A stretch of DNA of 64,000 nt, taken from assembly GCF_030867095.1 (NCBI RefSeq), contig NC_081824.1, forward strand, positions 237,610,719 through 237,674,718. Reading direction: 5' to 3'. The notes under the pieces are model-generated. The model was not told where the DNA came from. It ran no database searches and saw only the letters and a program-made list of their open reading frames with translations. Positions within the stretch are counted from its first letter, which is position 1. Each line of letters opens with the position of its first letter. This document shows, piece by piece, positions 45,119-57,333 of this stretch. The DNA comes from Alligator mississippiensis (lineage: Eukaryota > Chordata > Crocodylia > Alligatoridae). A program made the translations under genes and the position numbers.

Positions 45119-45821
45119 CACTGCAGGAGGGTACAGGGGGCATGTGACCCCTGGATCTACACAGGGCAGGGTGGGCTACAGCTGCAGGCTGGGGCTGCGC
45201 CAGGATCTTCCTGGGGGGTGGGGGGGGCTGGGCCAAACTGTGCTCAGGGCAGGGCAGGCAGCAACACTGGGAGGGGGGGTTGGAGGGGCTATGGCGAATG
45301 TTGGGGTGGCTGCAGCCCCCCCACTGTCCCCCTCCCAGCACCACTGCTTCCCTCCTAGAGTGCAACTCAGCCCAGCCTCCCACCGGAAAGAGCCTGGCAC
45401 AGCCCTGGCTCCAGCACGCAGCTGCAGCCTGCCCCGCCCTGCCCCACGCAGATTGGGGGGCACATGGCCCCCCCCTCCCCGTGCCTTCCCCGGGAGCTCA
45501 CAGCAGCAGAAGCTGCCACACCCCCCCCACGCCCCCTATATGAGCTGTGGCTCCATCCTGCACCCTGCCCTGCCCCACCCCAGCTGGGCAGTGCCTGCCT
45601 GCCCCAGCCCCTGCCCCAGCTCCACTCCCTCCCTCACTGCAGAGGTCACGATCTGCCACCCCACACCCCTTCTTTTCCCCCTCCCCTTCCACCACAAGAG
45701 ACTTACCACCCAGACACTGCCCTTCAAGCTGGGCTGCGTATCAGAAATTGGATCAGTATCAGCCGATATGCCTCCTTAAAAATCGGCTATCGGTATCAGC
45801 ACCAAAAATCTCTATTGGTGC
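45119..45821. repeat. GC-rich DNA element ending CTATTGGTGCAC
   Basis: The order GGCATGTGACCCCTGGATCT, CAGGCTGGGGCTG, a long C-rich block, then GGTATCAGCACC and CTATTGGTGCAC is shared with 59520-60278, whose end reads TATTGGTGCACCACTAG. The ending looks like a transposon terminus. Left ends are unclear. The open frames of 90-210 codons on both strands follow base composition. Confidence 0.5.
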
Positions 45822-45993
45822 ACTTACTTCTGGGGCAAGAAGAGGGACTTCTGGTGGCAAAGGTCAGGGGTTAGGGGTGGGATAGCAACCAGGGGCGGGG
45901 CACCCATCAAGGGGTGGGGCTACCCTTGCAGCCCTTGACAGCTCACCAAAGCTCATTAAGCAGTCCTCCAGCTGAAATAATTGCCCGCCCCTG
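45822..45993 (-). mobile_element. One-ended copy of the CAGGGGTGGGCAA hAT family
   Basis: The reverse complement starts CAGGGGCGGGCAATTATTTC, runs through AGCTGTCAAGGGCTGCAAGG and CCCCTTGATGGGTGCCCC, and follows the first 170 bases of the element at 37609. The other end is missing. It abuts the GC-rich element on the left. Confidence 0.75.
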
Positions 45994-47778
45994 ATATGCA
46001 CAGATCTCTGCACACTATGAAATACCTACCTGCCTTGTTTTCCTCATTGTGCCACCATTCTCTGGGATTTGTTCATGCTCCCTCAGTGCTCTGACTCCTG
46101 ATCCTCAGTCTTTCAGATTAGGATTCCCTTCTAGACCATGAAGCCTCTTCTTACATCTGCCCAAGTTCTCTATGCATGCTTTTGGCCTTCAGGATTTCAA
46201 AGTTTTAGAAAGCCAGCACACACATTGTGATTCTTTGTTTCTTTCCCCAGAATTTTCCATTGTCTGCCCTCTGTGGCTGACTTTACTTCAGCTGTAGCCC
46301 AGTCTTATTTTGATGGGACAAGACTTATTCAGTCATTGATGATGGTTACTGCACATCCCATTCAGAAACAGACATACAGGTGCCACCCCCTCCCCCTGCC
46401 TTAACATACAAAGCTAATGTAATAATATAGTAAAAGTAGCCATAAAGGCATGAACAGAGCTCCTACTACTATAAAACAAAAGGAAGTCACCAATAAATTT
46501 CCCAAATTGTACCAAACAAAGCAATGCCAAGAAGCAGAACAAACTGCTAACATGGAGGGACCCAGATCTGCAAGAATGCCAGATTTCCAAGCAGAAAGTC
46601 TTGAACAAGTATGAAAGCAAGAACAGTCTATACACAGAGCTGACCACTGGGGACAGAAATGGAAAGAAAAAGAAGATAAAACTGTTTTACACTCCACTGG
46701 AAAAGACAGACTTGAAGTGAGTGAGATACAGTAGCCAGGAATAATTCCCCAAACTCTGGAACGGATGATGAAGATGTTTTATGAGTACTCTAACCCATGT
46801 GGAGTGTGACTGTAAAGACATGTTTTTAAAATTTAAAACCAAGTAACAGAAGAAGGAACCTAGGCTGAAAACTAATAGCCTCATGGATGTTTGGAACATC
46901 AGAAAATCCCTTATTAGTGACAGGATTGTTTGTAAGACATGTGATTCTAGCTTACCAGAGAGGAAGTTGAATGAAACAGATGAAACCCTTGAGAAATGCT
47001 TTCAGAGAGCACAACCACTTCAGGGAAAGTGTAACAGCAATGACAGCCACTAGTGCACAGGCTCAGCCTAAAAGAATCCAGGAACAAAACTAAGAGGCCA
47101 AGTGAGAGTGCAGCAGCATGGTTCACCATACATACTGGGGAAAGCAGTCCACAGTACAGAAAATGCCTACCCAGATAATGAGCAACAGCACACAGGTTGT
47201 AAGAAATAGAACTACTTTGTGTCCCAATGCTGCAGCTACTTCCGGAAAGAAAAAGTAGCTATTTAAGTAGGAGAAAACAACTTTCGAACAGACTCAAGAA
47301 TAGGCAAAACCCCCAGGGTTGACAAACTACTGCCAGCAGAAGGCAGCTTTCACCACCAGAGTGACTATCATTCAGAGCTTCTGATGTTAACTATGAGGGA
47401 CAGAAAAACTCCCTCAGCCAACAGAGCCCTATCTGTGCCGGGGGTCTGGCCTCCATAGCAAAGCTACTGTAGTTAGCGGAGGCAGTGCCTGTAGTGAATA
47501 GCCAGAGTCTACTGAGATACTACAACACTTTGCATCTTTGATGGCAAGTTCCTGCAGACCAGGGGCACCCAGTTCACAGGAAACAAGTGCCACAGAAGAT
47601 CACTGCTTGATGCCAGGGAAAGACCAAGCTGTGTCCAGGACTATAGGGGAATGAGTACCAATCTCAACAGATTCATGAAATGGACACACAATTCACCCCT
47701 GGAGACAGAGGCAAGTCTGAAAGGAACTAGGAGCATAACAACTGGCCCAGCACACACTGCAGTAAAGAACAAAAAGCA
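45994..47778. other. No feature recognised
   Basis: Unassigned AT-leaning sequence. Minus-strand frames of 60-98 codons with hydrophobic stretches (for example 46401-46697) have no family match I recognise. Confidence 0.4.
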
Positions 47779-47786
47779 ACGTGCGT

Positions 47787-48619
47787 TAGGGCTGTGCGAA
47801 GCTTTGGGTACTGATTCAATTTGGAGGAGATTCGGCCCCATTTGGTGGCCAAATCTCCAAATGTGAGTCAAATCAGGGGGCCAATTAAAAGGTCCAAATC
47901 AATTCGAAGCTCCCTGAATCTTCAGAAAATATTCAGACAGCTATGATGATTCGGACAATCCCCGCTTGCTGCAGCAGGAAGCTGCAGCCGGACTTGGAGC
48001 TGGTAAGTAGGGGTGGGGGAGGAGGGGCTGGAGGGGGGGGGAGGGGACCATGGGGGAAGCCCTGCCAGGCCCCAGCCCCTCCATGGATGCCCCACCCACC
48101 CCAGCTCCAGCCCTTTAAGAAAAAAAACAACTGAAAAAAACCCTGGGACTTGACAACTCCTGCAGCAGCCTTGAGGCTTCAGGGGGCTTGTGGAAGAGCC
48201 CCTCACGTGGTGGGGGGCAGCGGGGATCGCCCCCCGCCAGGCAGGAACTAGTGAGTCTGGGGTTTGGGTTTTTTTTTTTTCCCTTAAAGGGCCAGAGCTG
48301 GGGTGGGCAAGGCAGCCATGGAGGGGCTGGGGGGCCTTGTGCAAAGCCCCCCACACAGCATGAGACAGTGGGGGGCAGCGGGGATCACCTTCCTGCCCGG
48401 CAGCACCCGGTGAGTTGGGATGTTTTTTTCAAAGTGCGGGGAGCTGGGGCAGGTGGGGCAGCCATTGCCAGGGCTGGGATAGCAGGCAGGGGATGGGCCT
48501 GAGTGATTTGGAGATCTGGCCGAATTGATTTGAGACAGTGATTCGAACCACCAAATCAAATCACTGTCCCCCGAATCAACCAAATCCAAAGCAAATACTA
48601 GCCATTTCACACAGGCCTA
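47787..48619. mobile_element. hAT-type element (TAGGGCTGTGC family)
   Basis: The left end is TAGGGCTGTGCGAAGC and the right end TTTCACACAGGCCTA. Flanks are ACGTGCGT (47779-47786) and CTGTGCAT (48620-48627), which fit one duplication if the CG sites have decayed to TG and CA. Subterminal AAATCTCCAAATGTGAGTC and CAAATCACTGTCCCCCGAATC match the other copies. The interior is GC-rich with two similar GTGGGGGGCAGCGGGGATC units (about 48210 and 48369). Confidence 0.85.
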
Positions 48620-48627
48620 CTGTGCAT

Positions 48628-51228
48628 ACATTTCAGTAACTCACAGCAGAAGGGAACTCAGCCTCACAAGATCCTGCCTCTGGGAAAGGTTCAACACACT
48701 TTTAATTACAGTAATGTTATGGTCACAGCAGATGGCTACTTCAAGGCCTGGGAGGTGGACTCTGGGGAACACTAAGGTGAGAACTGTGATTAGGAACTGA
48801 AAGTGCAGTTTGGAAGGCCTGGCAAAACAGCAGTGGGTAAGTTCAGTACTCAGTGGGAAGGTGTTTTCTCCTGGGACTACACCAAGCACAAGAAGGCCGA
48901 GTTGCTAGTGGAGATAGACAAGAAACTGGGGGCAAAGGTAAACAGATAGGATGGTAGCCCTGCCTGACAATGCTGGACCATGGCAGCACACCTTCCAGGA
49001 ATCAGATCATAGCCCACAAGACTTATAGGCAAGAATCAAGACCCTGCTTCACCGAAGGACCAGTCTGCTAAAGCTGCATAGAGGAGCAAGAGAGGCCACA
49101 GACACTGTTCAGAGTCCCACCTAGGTAGGCAGTCCAATGCACTGAAGGAGCCAAGGGCCTGAGGCAACTTATACACAGGTGAGCAGGGCTGGGTCCACTC
49201 ATTAAACACCCACGTGAAGCAATGGTAAAAGGCCATGGTCCAGGCTGGCATAGGCCACGGGTCCTATGAGACTGCTACAGACTCAGGACCACAGTGGAGA
49301 TAAAGCTGAAGGCAGCTGCAGAGTGATGGCAAAGGGTCATCTCTCACAAGCAGATAAAGCCAAGGCCAGGGCTGGGCGGACCTAACATGAACCTCAGGCA
49401 TCACCTGGCTGGACACGGAGGCAGGAGAAATGAGAACTATGCCTATCCCAGAGGGCCAGTGGGGTTCCCCTCACCAGAATAAAGGCAGCAGCAAGCTGGA
49501 AGCAAGCACTGACCAGAACTGAGACACTGGTCTGAAAACCACATATTTGAAGGAGTATGAGGCTTAACCCTCTGCAAGTGCCAGATAATAAAGACCACAT
49601 TCTTATGGTGGGCTTTGAACTTATTACAACCAGCCCCAGAAAGCCAGCAAATGCTTGCACAAAATGCCCAGCAACAAAACTGTTGCAAGGAAAGATGCAT
49701 GGAACTTGGAGGGAGAAAAACAAATTACAGGAGAAAAACGCCTGAAGAAGGCCCAGGAAGTGAGGATGCATGCCCCTGCCTGCAATACTGAATGTTGGTG
49801 CAGCCTCTCCAAAAAGCTCTCTTAGTAAGGAGCCCAGGTTAGTTTCAAATACATAAAGTCATCTCATATTTTTTCACACACCACATGCTGAGGGTGCCAT
49901 AGCACCAGTTCCTCCATTCTGGACCTATGAGCAGCTTTGTATTCAGCAAACCCCACCACAGCCTACAATAATCTATGTGATACTTGGGAGTGTGGGAAGG
50001 AAAATGTAGACACCTACTTACAACACTGCTACTACACCTCTGCCAAAAAAACCCTCCTACTCTGTTTCCATACTGCACTGATCTTTGAAAAGACTGACCT
50101 TTCCTGGACCCTACCAACCAGCCAGAATTCTTGCTTCATGAAAACATTTCCCAGCATCTCTTTCCTGACAGGGAAAAAAAAATCAGGAGGAACTTGTGGC
50201 TAAGATAGTTGATTAAGAAGTGGGAAATTGCTACAAAACGTTATCCTTTTCTCCCTTTGGGCAGGGTTCTAATTACAGGGGAGCTCGGAAGGGGAGGCAG
50301 GGGGGAGCTGAGCCCCCCTATAACAGACAAGAGCCCCTCTGTAAGATTTGAAAATCCTAACCTGGAGGGGTCTCTGATTTAATTAGGGCACAGTGATGGG
50401 CAGCCCAATTTTTTTTGCAGACCACCCCCACAAGAGTCGAAGTGTAATTCAAACCCTGCCTTTGGGCAAAGTGTAGCCAGCTCCTCAGGGGAGGAGGAAG
50501 AGAAGAAATGGAGTCTGTGGTCTTTATCAGTGTGGACTGTACATCCCCAGGGACTTTTGTACCACACATTCAACCAGCATCTAACCCAGGGACTGTTTGT
50601 GTTACTGTAATGTTTAATTTTCATCTGCTAGTACACAAGAGGAACTTGTGACTTGCAGCAGGTTGGCCTCTGGGGGAGGTTGTGGCCTAGCAGCAGAGAC
50701 CTGACTGATCTACAAAACAACATGCAAATGCAAATGATTGGTCAGCAGCAGCAGCTTTTAAACAGATTGTGCTCTGCTCATATCTCATGGTATACATGCC
50801 ATAGTGAGGTTTAAGCATTATGTGCAAGCATTATGTTATGCAGACTGGTAGATGGATGCAAGGAGCATGATGGTACTGGCAATTTAGATGGGGACACGGC
50901 CAAGGTAGGTGTGCACAGGACTAGAATGAGAGCTCAGCTGTGCACTTTCCATACTGGTGCTGGCAAGGCCAAAGTGTCCCATGCACTAAGATGTGGCTGT
51001 TGCTCTCCCATTGTCTTTAGTTTCTGAAGAAGCAAAATTTTGGAACAGATGAGCAGTAATCTTGGGGGGAACAGATTGATATGTCTGATTTTAGAGGCAG
51101 AAAGAATAGTAGTTCCTAATACAGTCAAAGCATATTTAGCATCTCATACCCTGGTCTTGCTGTTACCAGGATCCTCTCTGGAACTGTTCTGGAGTCCCAA
51201 CAAATGTGCACTGGATTTGCTTGTTGAT
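48628..51228. other. No feature recognised
   Basis: Unassigned sequence between two hAT-type elements. Frames reach 125 codons (49394-49771, minus) without domain motifs. Confidence 0.4.
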
Positions 51229-51236
51229 ATGGACAG

Positions 51237-52155
51237 TAGGGCTGTGCGAAATTTTGCCAGCAGTTTCATTTTGATGCTATTTCAACTCGTTTCGAGCTTG
51301 AAACAGTGAAATCAAAACGAAACAGAAAGCTTCGAAACAGCCTCGAAACGAAACAAGGCAAGTCGAAACATTTCAAAATTTTCAAAACATTTCGAGTTTT
51401 GAAGCTCAAGCTGAGCTTGCCTGCAGGGAAACAGGAACTAAAGTAAGGAGAGGGAGGGGGAAGAAGGGGGAAGGAGTGCTTTCATTATTGACTGTAGCTG
51501 GCCAGTGACTGTCACCCTTCCCTGAGGTCTCTTTCAATCCCAGTGCTCTGGGGGAGGGATGGAAAAACTGCATAAAAGGCAGCATTGTTTGAACTGCCCT
51601 GCTTTCTGCCTTAATGTCAGTTACTGCGCTATGTGTTCCAGTTTTGCCTGCCAGCAGCCAGAGGTGCAGGGCCCCAGAACCCAGACTCCCCCTGCACCTA
51701 TCTCCTTGACAGCTGGCAGGCTTCGTGGCTGTAGCAGGGCCTATGAGGCCTGCAGTTTTCACCGCCCTGTGCCCTAAGACAGACGTAGTCATTTGCACAA
51801 GCACCCACGTCACGACTTTTGTCTGTCAGCAGCCAGACGTGCAGGGCCCCAGAACCCAGAAGCCCCTGAACCTATCTCCTTGACAGCTGGCAGGCCTCGT
51901 GGCCTCAGCAGGGGCGACCATTCCTGCAAGTTTCACCCAATTCAGCCCAAAAAGGACAAAGTTATAGGCTGTTTCGAGCTTCCCCATTATAGCCTATGGG
52001 TGAAACATTGAAACGGCGTTGAAACAGTGAAACCGTTTCAACAGAACGAAATGGAACAGCGGTTTTGAATCGAAACGAAATTCAAAACGAAATGCTGTTC
52101 TGTTGAAATGTTGAAACGCAAGTTAAATGGAACAGTGCCATGTCGTGCAGCCCTA
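51237..52155. mobile_element. hAT-type element rich in GAAAC/GTTTC palindromes
   Basis: The left end is TAGGGCTGTGCGAAATTTTG and the right end ATGTCGTGCAGCCCTA. Flanks are ATGGACAG (51229-51236) and GTGGACAG (52156-52163), 7 of 8 matching. The subterminal zones are unlike those of the other copies: they carry many GAAAC, TTCGA and TTTCAAAA motifs in both orientations. The interior holds two direct units (about 51640-51730 and 51823-51905) sharing CAGGGCCCCAGAACCCAGA and CTATCTCCTTGACAGCTGGC. No transposase. Confidence 0.88.
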
Positions 52156-52261
52156 GTGGACAGTAAGGCCAGACAAAGAGAAAGTTTGAGTCCTGCTGCA
52201 ATTTAAGTCTCTTATGAAGCATATCCCCTATTGCGGGGAGGGGGGCACTACATACAGGAAG

Positions 52262-52422
52262 GAAGTTGTGGAATCTCCATCACCAAAGGTCTTTAAGATC
52301 AGATTAAACTAATATCTGACAGGAATGGTTAGGTATAGATGAAGCTGCGTGCAAGCAGGAGAATGGATTAGATAACCTCTCAAGGTTCCTTTCAGATCTG
52401 TTTGCTGTTATTCTATCTTGGG
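52262..52422 (+). mobile_element. Ancient CR1 3' end
   Basis: GGAAGTTGTGGAATCTCC, GTCTTTAAGATCAGATTA and ATGGATTAGATAACCTCTC, then TTCCTTTCAGATCTG and ATTCTATC, are the terminal CR1 coding and 3' UTR blocks in order. Very diverged and short. Confidence 0.7.
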
Positions 52423-53770
52423 GTGTTGAACCAACTGTTCACACCTACAAGAGAAATGTATAACTGCAGTCAGCAGGCTTACCTAGAAGCAAGAGGTAAC
52501 ATTAAATGGGAGTACTAGAGCAGATGGCCATCTTGTGCCCCATACCACGATCACTTATTCTCACTTCTTCCTTACCCACTGCTGACTCAATAGCAAGCAA
52601 CAATCACTTCCAAGAGAGAGCAGTTCTTAATACACAAGCATGTAAGTGTCTTTAAGGCACACAGTTTTCCACAGAAGCTTGGCCTCTTCCTTGGTATTCA
52701 TATGAACTTGTTCTTTCCCCCAATCCAGGCTCTCCTGAAAGCCCACATGCTGACTACAGGTTTCTCCTGCTTCAAGGTTTTCCCTGGGGTTCTCTCTTCT
52801 ATACACCCATGCAGGTGTTCACATAGTACTCAGCTTCCTGACCCTGTTCTAGTGGTGAATCCTCATTGTTTACTTGTCTCAGACATCTGATCTAAAAGAC
52901 TCTGCCTCACAGATGACTTCAACCCCAAATGCTTCTCTGGGCAGCAGCCCCATTGCCTGACCCTGGTTGGGCCTATCCTGGTGACCCTCAGTGGGATTAG
53001 CACCTTGCCAACTGGCATACACAGCCCAATGCATCAGGAGCTGGCAAAACTGGAGACAGGCCCATTCCAGGTTTCCAAAGCACCAAAGACTGGGAGGAAC
53101 CTGTTCTTCACCGGCTGAGCCAGGCCTAATCTCCCACAGGTATGACAAGGCTCTACAGTCTCCCAGTCACCAATCCACAGCATCCTGGTAGCCTTCAGTA
53201 CAAGCCCAAGAGTAAGTGACTTGGCTTTCCAGCTGCATTCTGCAAGAGTTTTGTTCTTCCAGGGCTACCACAGGGATCAAAAGGGGGGGGGAGGGGGAAG
53301 CAACAGGAGGAACCTGGGAGCAGGCCTCCCTCCTTCAAGGGGTCCCAAGCCAGGTATAGGCCAGGCCAGAACCATCAGAAAAGTCCCTGCCAGGATTTCT
53401 GACAGAACTGCTGAGATTGACAAGTGAAGGTTAAGTCAGTCAGGAGAGCAGTGGTTATTCTCACCTGGCCATTTCTCTGGCTGCTGAGTCTTGGATTCCC
53501 CCAAATCCATATATGTAGTTCCATCCCAAATTAAAAGCTGTTCATTTTGACTTCTAAAGCAAACAATGCTCCTTGAACACGCTGTTTTGTTCCTTCAGTA
53601 ACTTCCAAATGACAAGCATTACATTTAACCATGTTAACCATATACACCTGCCTACATATGAGTGATAAAATTAATAGTCCTGGAACAAAAAAGGCATTAG
53701 CTAGAACCAAAGAACTCACAAATGATGTCTGTTAAATTTAGAAGAATTGTAAAGGGTTTGTTGGACCAGA
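52423..53770. other. No feature recognised
   Basis: Unassigned sequence. A G run with few interruptions lies at about 53284-53299. Confidence 0.4.
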
Positions 53771-53774
53771 GATT

Positions 53775-55045
53775 TGCTATACACTAGTGCCACCTACTGG
53801 ACATCAGCAGAAACAGCAGGGCTGATCCATAGTGGTCACTGGGCTGTGTCCGTGACAGTATGCAAGCAATGGTTCAGTAAAAGGTCCATAATAGATCCCT
53901 TTGAGGTTAAGATGGGAGTTAAGCAAGGCTGTGTCATCACTCCAGCACTTTTCTTGATATTCCTTACCACAGTGATACATCTGACCATCAACAAGTAGTA
54001 TAGCTTCCAGCCAGAGTGGAGCTATACTACTGAATAGATGGTAAGCTGTTTAACTTAGCCGACTCCAAGCCAAAACCAAGACAACCCCAACCTCAGTCAC
54101 TGAGATCCAGTACACTGATGATGCTGTAGTCTGTGCTTACTCAGAAGCAGACCTTCAGGCAATTGTCAATGTCTTTACCCAGGCATCCAAGAAAATGGAG
54201 CTGATGCTTAACATTCACAAGACTAAGGTCCTCCATCAACAACCTCTTAATGAGCAGTCTCCAACTCTGGTAATTCAGATTCACAGTGAGACTCTGGAGA
54301 ACTTCCTGTACCTTAGAAGCCATCTCTCGCAGATTTCAACAAAGAAATCCAACATTGCCTCAAATGTGCAAGTGCAGCCTTTGGATGCCTGAGGAAATGA
54401 GTGTTTGAAGATCACAACATCAGATCCAAAACCAAGCTCATGATTTATCAAGCAGTTGTGATCCCCACCTTACTGTAAAGAACTGAGACGTGGACAACAT
54501 ACAGGAGACACCTCAAGTCATTGGAGAAGTACAACCAACACTGTCTGCAGAAGATCCTTTTGCAAATACCATAAGCATGGTAAGCAATGATCATCTGACA
54601 TGAACTTTGCTGGGCCAGCCACATCATCTGGATGCTTGACTCCAGACTCCCAAAGCAAATTATTCTCCCAGCTCAGGCAAGGTATACACTTGAGAGGAGG
54701 GCAGAGAAAATGCTTCAAGGACATCCTCAAGGCCAACTTGAAAAAATGCAACTTTGGCACCAACTCATGGGAGACTATTACCAAGGACTGCCCCAAATGG
54801 AGGAAAAGTCTGCTGCAAGGATCTCAGTACTTTGAAACTTTACAATGAAAATGAGATGGAAAAATGGGAGTGGCAGAAACTGTATTCTGGACTGAATCAA
54901 GAATCCAGACCCACCCACCCCACGTGGAAACACATGCCTGAGTTGCAACAGAATCTGTCAATCCCAGATCAGCCTCATCAGCCATCTTCAGATCCACAGA
55001 TAAGACCGTCATGGAAGACAACCATCCTCGACTGCAATGAAGAAC
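53775..55045 (+). mobile_element. Non-CR1 LINE reverse transcriptase relic
   Basis: Plus-strand pieces: VKMGVKQGCVITPALFLIF (near 53910-53960, the RT G-x-K-Q-G-C block), SEADLQAIVNVFTQASKKMELMLNIHKTKVL (54140-54235), IHSETLENFLYLRSHLS (54280-54330), ETWTTYRRHLKSLEKYNQHCLQKIL (54485-54560) and GGQRKCFKDILKANLKKCNFGTNSWETI (54690-54780). This matches LINEs of the RTE/Vingi/I-like groups seen in many vertebrates. I cannot fix the clade. Several frames and stops, so it is dead. It is unlike the CR1 copies around it. Confidence 0.82.
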
Positions 55046-55320
55046 AGTGGGGTTCAACCTTTTTGGCAGGCATGCCACAAATTAACACTGCATCCCTTCT
55101 CCAAGTGCCCCTCTGATTCCCTTTGTCTAGCTGATCCATGTCTCTGATTCCTGCTATGTATTCTCTACCCAATCTGCTGCTCTGCTTTTTGCTTCTTTCC
55201 CTGGACTCACTGACTCATCTCCTGCTCTAATTTGTGTTTCCTGCTCTGTCTGCTGCTGTGCTGTTCCCTCCATGGTCTGCTATGTGCCAGACATATAGCC
55301 ACTTGTGGCACACACTGCTG
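55046..55320 (+). mobile_element. Possible hAT-type element, left end
   Basis: CAGTGGGGTTCAACCTTTTTGGCAGGCATGCC resembles a known type of hAT terminus (CAGTGGTTCTCAACC). Near 55283-55310, GCCACTTGTGGCACACACTGC is compatible with the inner right end. The outermost right end was not found. It abuts the LINE relic. Confidence 0.5.
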
Positions 55321-55870
55321 ATTGGCTACCTCTGGAGTGGAACATAAGAGTTTTGTTCCCTCAGATGAGCCAGGGAGTCAGGGTTATGTAAAATTAAAGT
55401 CACACCATGGGATGCCAGAGAGTTGCTGAACCCACCAAAGGAACTGCATGGCCAAGAAGCACTATGGGTCACTTGATCATCTCTGAGGGTTCTCTCCCCT
55501 CTCATCCCAGTGCTATCACAGCTACTGTCTATGAGTAGAAGCACTGAGTTTTATTTTCAGAGATTCTGTTTCTCTTGGTGTTCAGCATACCTGAAAGCTA
55601 CTGTGTCTAGACAAGTAATCATTTTTGGAACTCTAAAGAACTTTAAGCACTTTAATTTAAGCAGCAGCTTCTGAAGGGCTTGTTCCGAGAGGCTGATGAT
55701 CAGCGCTATCTGAATCAGGCCCTTTATAATGTCTCAAAGCCCCAGTTGACTCACACTTGAAAATGAGGGCTTTGTGGGCTGCTTTAAGGACATTTACACA
55801 GTAAACTTACTGTCCCTGGAGGCTGTACTCATATACACGTTGTGCTGTTCCAGGTAGGTTGCCTCCTAAA
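55321..55870. other. No feature recognised
   Basis: Unassigned sequence with short frames only. Confidence 0.4.
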
Positions 55871-55879
55871 CCAGAAGCC

Positions 55880-56015
55880 AGATGTTTTTGGTGATATCTT
55901 TTACTAGACCAGCTGTATAGTGTTGGGAGAGATAACAGCCAAACTTTCAGGCACCAAGTGCCTCTCCTCTGGTCTGGGGACATGAGACCACTGCATGGGC
56001 TAGGATCTTTATCAG
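55880..56015 (-). repeat. PLE 3' tail, antisense
   Basis: The complement of the Penelope tail. The plus strand reads GATATCTTTTACTAGACCAGC, GTTGGGAGAGATAACAGCC, AAACTTTCAGGCACC. On the minus strand, AGGCAC (58-63 side) and GTGCCT (49-54 side) of 55949-55963 form a perfect 6-bp hairpin directly before GAAAGTTT. This is the best preserved stem of the hammerhead-like unit, although the CTGATGA box itself is altered in this copy. Confidence 0.72.
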
Positions 56016-56650
56016 AACTGTATTTTCCATGGTATACAACACAGACACAGTCATGGGACTGCATGGTGTGAAGAAAAGAAAAGCCTGTCAGTGTCTGGGC
56101 CCTGCAGTTCCCAGAAAGGGGCCAAGAGACTGGCCAGGTGGTATGCAAGAAAGGTGAATGATCACTGCAAGATGGTAGAGGCAGTGACCATTGCTGGTGG
56201 TAGTCTACTGAGAGTGTAGGTTCAGTGCCTACTTCTTTGGTCAAAATCAGAAAACTGGCAAAGCCCAATTTCTACTCAGGGTACAGGATGACGATGAGGC
56301 TGTGTCCTGCAAGTTAGGAGTCTATCTCAGTAAACTCTTCCCTCTCCACTGTAAAAGCATGGTCTGTCCCCTTAAGAAGAGGCAGCTAGATCTGTTAAGG
56401 ATATTCAGCTGTGGGACATTCTGCTAGTGAGGGGGTATCTCACTGGGAAGTCTTTTACTCCTAACACTACCAGAGAACACTACTTTTACTCCTCTGCCCT
56501 GCCAGAGAAGCCACTGCCTCCTCCCTCAAAAAAACGCACAAAGAATCACTTCCCTTGATTTCAAAGTGACTTTCCTGTTAGTACAGCCCAGGATGTGGTT
56601 TGGCCCTTTTTTAGAACAAAAGTACCCTGTGGGCTCATATTCAGCTTATG
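56016..56650. other. No feature recognised
   Basis: Unassigned sequence. No motif or repeat edge seen. Confidence 0.4.
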
Positions 56651-56658
56651 GTCTATTG

Positions 56659-57325
56659 CAGGGGTGTGAAATTCATCTGGTACCGTAGGCCAGATAAGCA
56701 TCCCTGACTTGGTCTACAACCCAGACCAGGACTGATCCCTGTGGAGCAGACATGGTGCTGGGACCAGCCCACAGCCTGTACACTCCAGCCCCTGGGACCA
56801 GCATAGGCACATTGCCCATGACAAACAGGCTGGACCCAGCACAGCAGGTGGCACAGGGAAGCTGGGGCATCGTGTACAGCTAGCACTCTGGACCCCGTGT
56901 CACATGCAGCACCAGGTCCAGCCCATGAGCATGCCCCATGCCAGCCCCAAGGACTGCTTGAGCACAGCATGGAGCCCACCTGGGGCACGTGCCCCATGTA
57001 TCACCCTGCTGACTGGTTCTGTTTACTTGCTCCAGATCCAGCAGGACCCTGAATGGAGCACGCACCCTGTGCCAGCCCTCTGTGCCATGCACGGCCGAGC
57101 TAGCCCCATGCACTGTGTACAGCCTGCACCAGCCCCAGGGTTTGCTGTGCATATGTCCCCCAGGGTCCTGGACCTGGGGGTGGATGCAGTGCCCTGGGAT
57201 GACCCCATGACCCACATGTAGCACCCACAGCTGAGGCCAGCGCATGGAGTTGATCCAGTGATCATGGGCCACATGAAACAGCTCCATGGGCCGTATCTAG
57301 CCAGCAGGCTGTATGTTTGACCCCA
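56659..57325. mobile_element. hAT-type miniature element
   Basis: The left end is CAGGGGTGTGAAATTCATC and the right end GGCTGTATGTTTGACCCCA. Flanks are GTCTATTG (56651-56658) and GTCTACTG (57326-57333), 7 of 8 matching. Subterminal TAGGCCAGATAAGC and CCATGGGCCGTATCTAGCC are typical of this class. The GC-rich interior has no transposase. It is inserted at the edge of a CR1 fragment. Confidence 0.85.
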
Positions 57326-57333
57326 GTCTACTG

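Noticed and set aside
45144-45779. 211-codon proline-rich frame
   Set aside because: Produced by the C-rich core of a DNA element that recurs at 59.5 kb, where the frame is not conserved.
55949-55963. Rho-independent-type terminator hairpin
   Set aside because: It is the conserved stem of the PLE tail and the organism is a vertebrate. Bacterial terminator logic does not apply.
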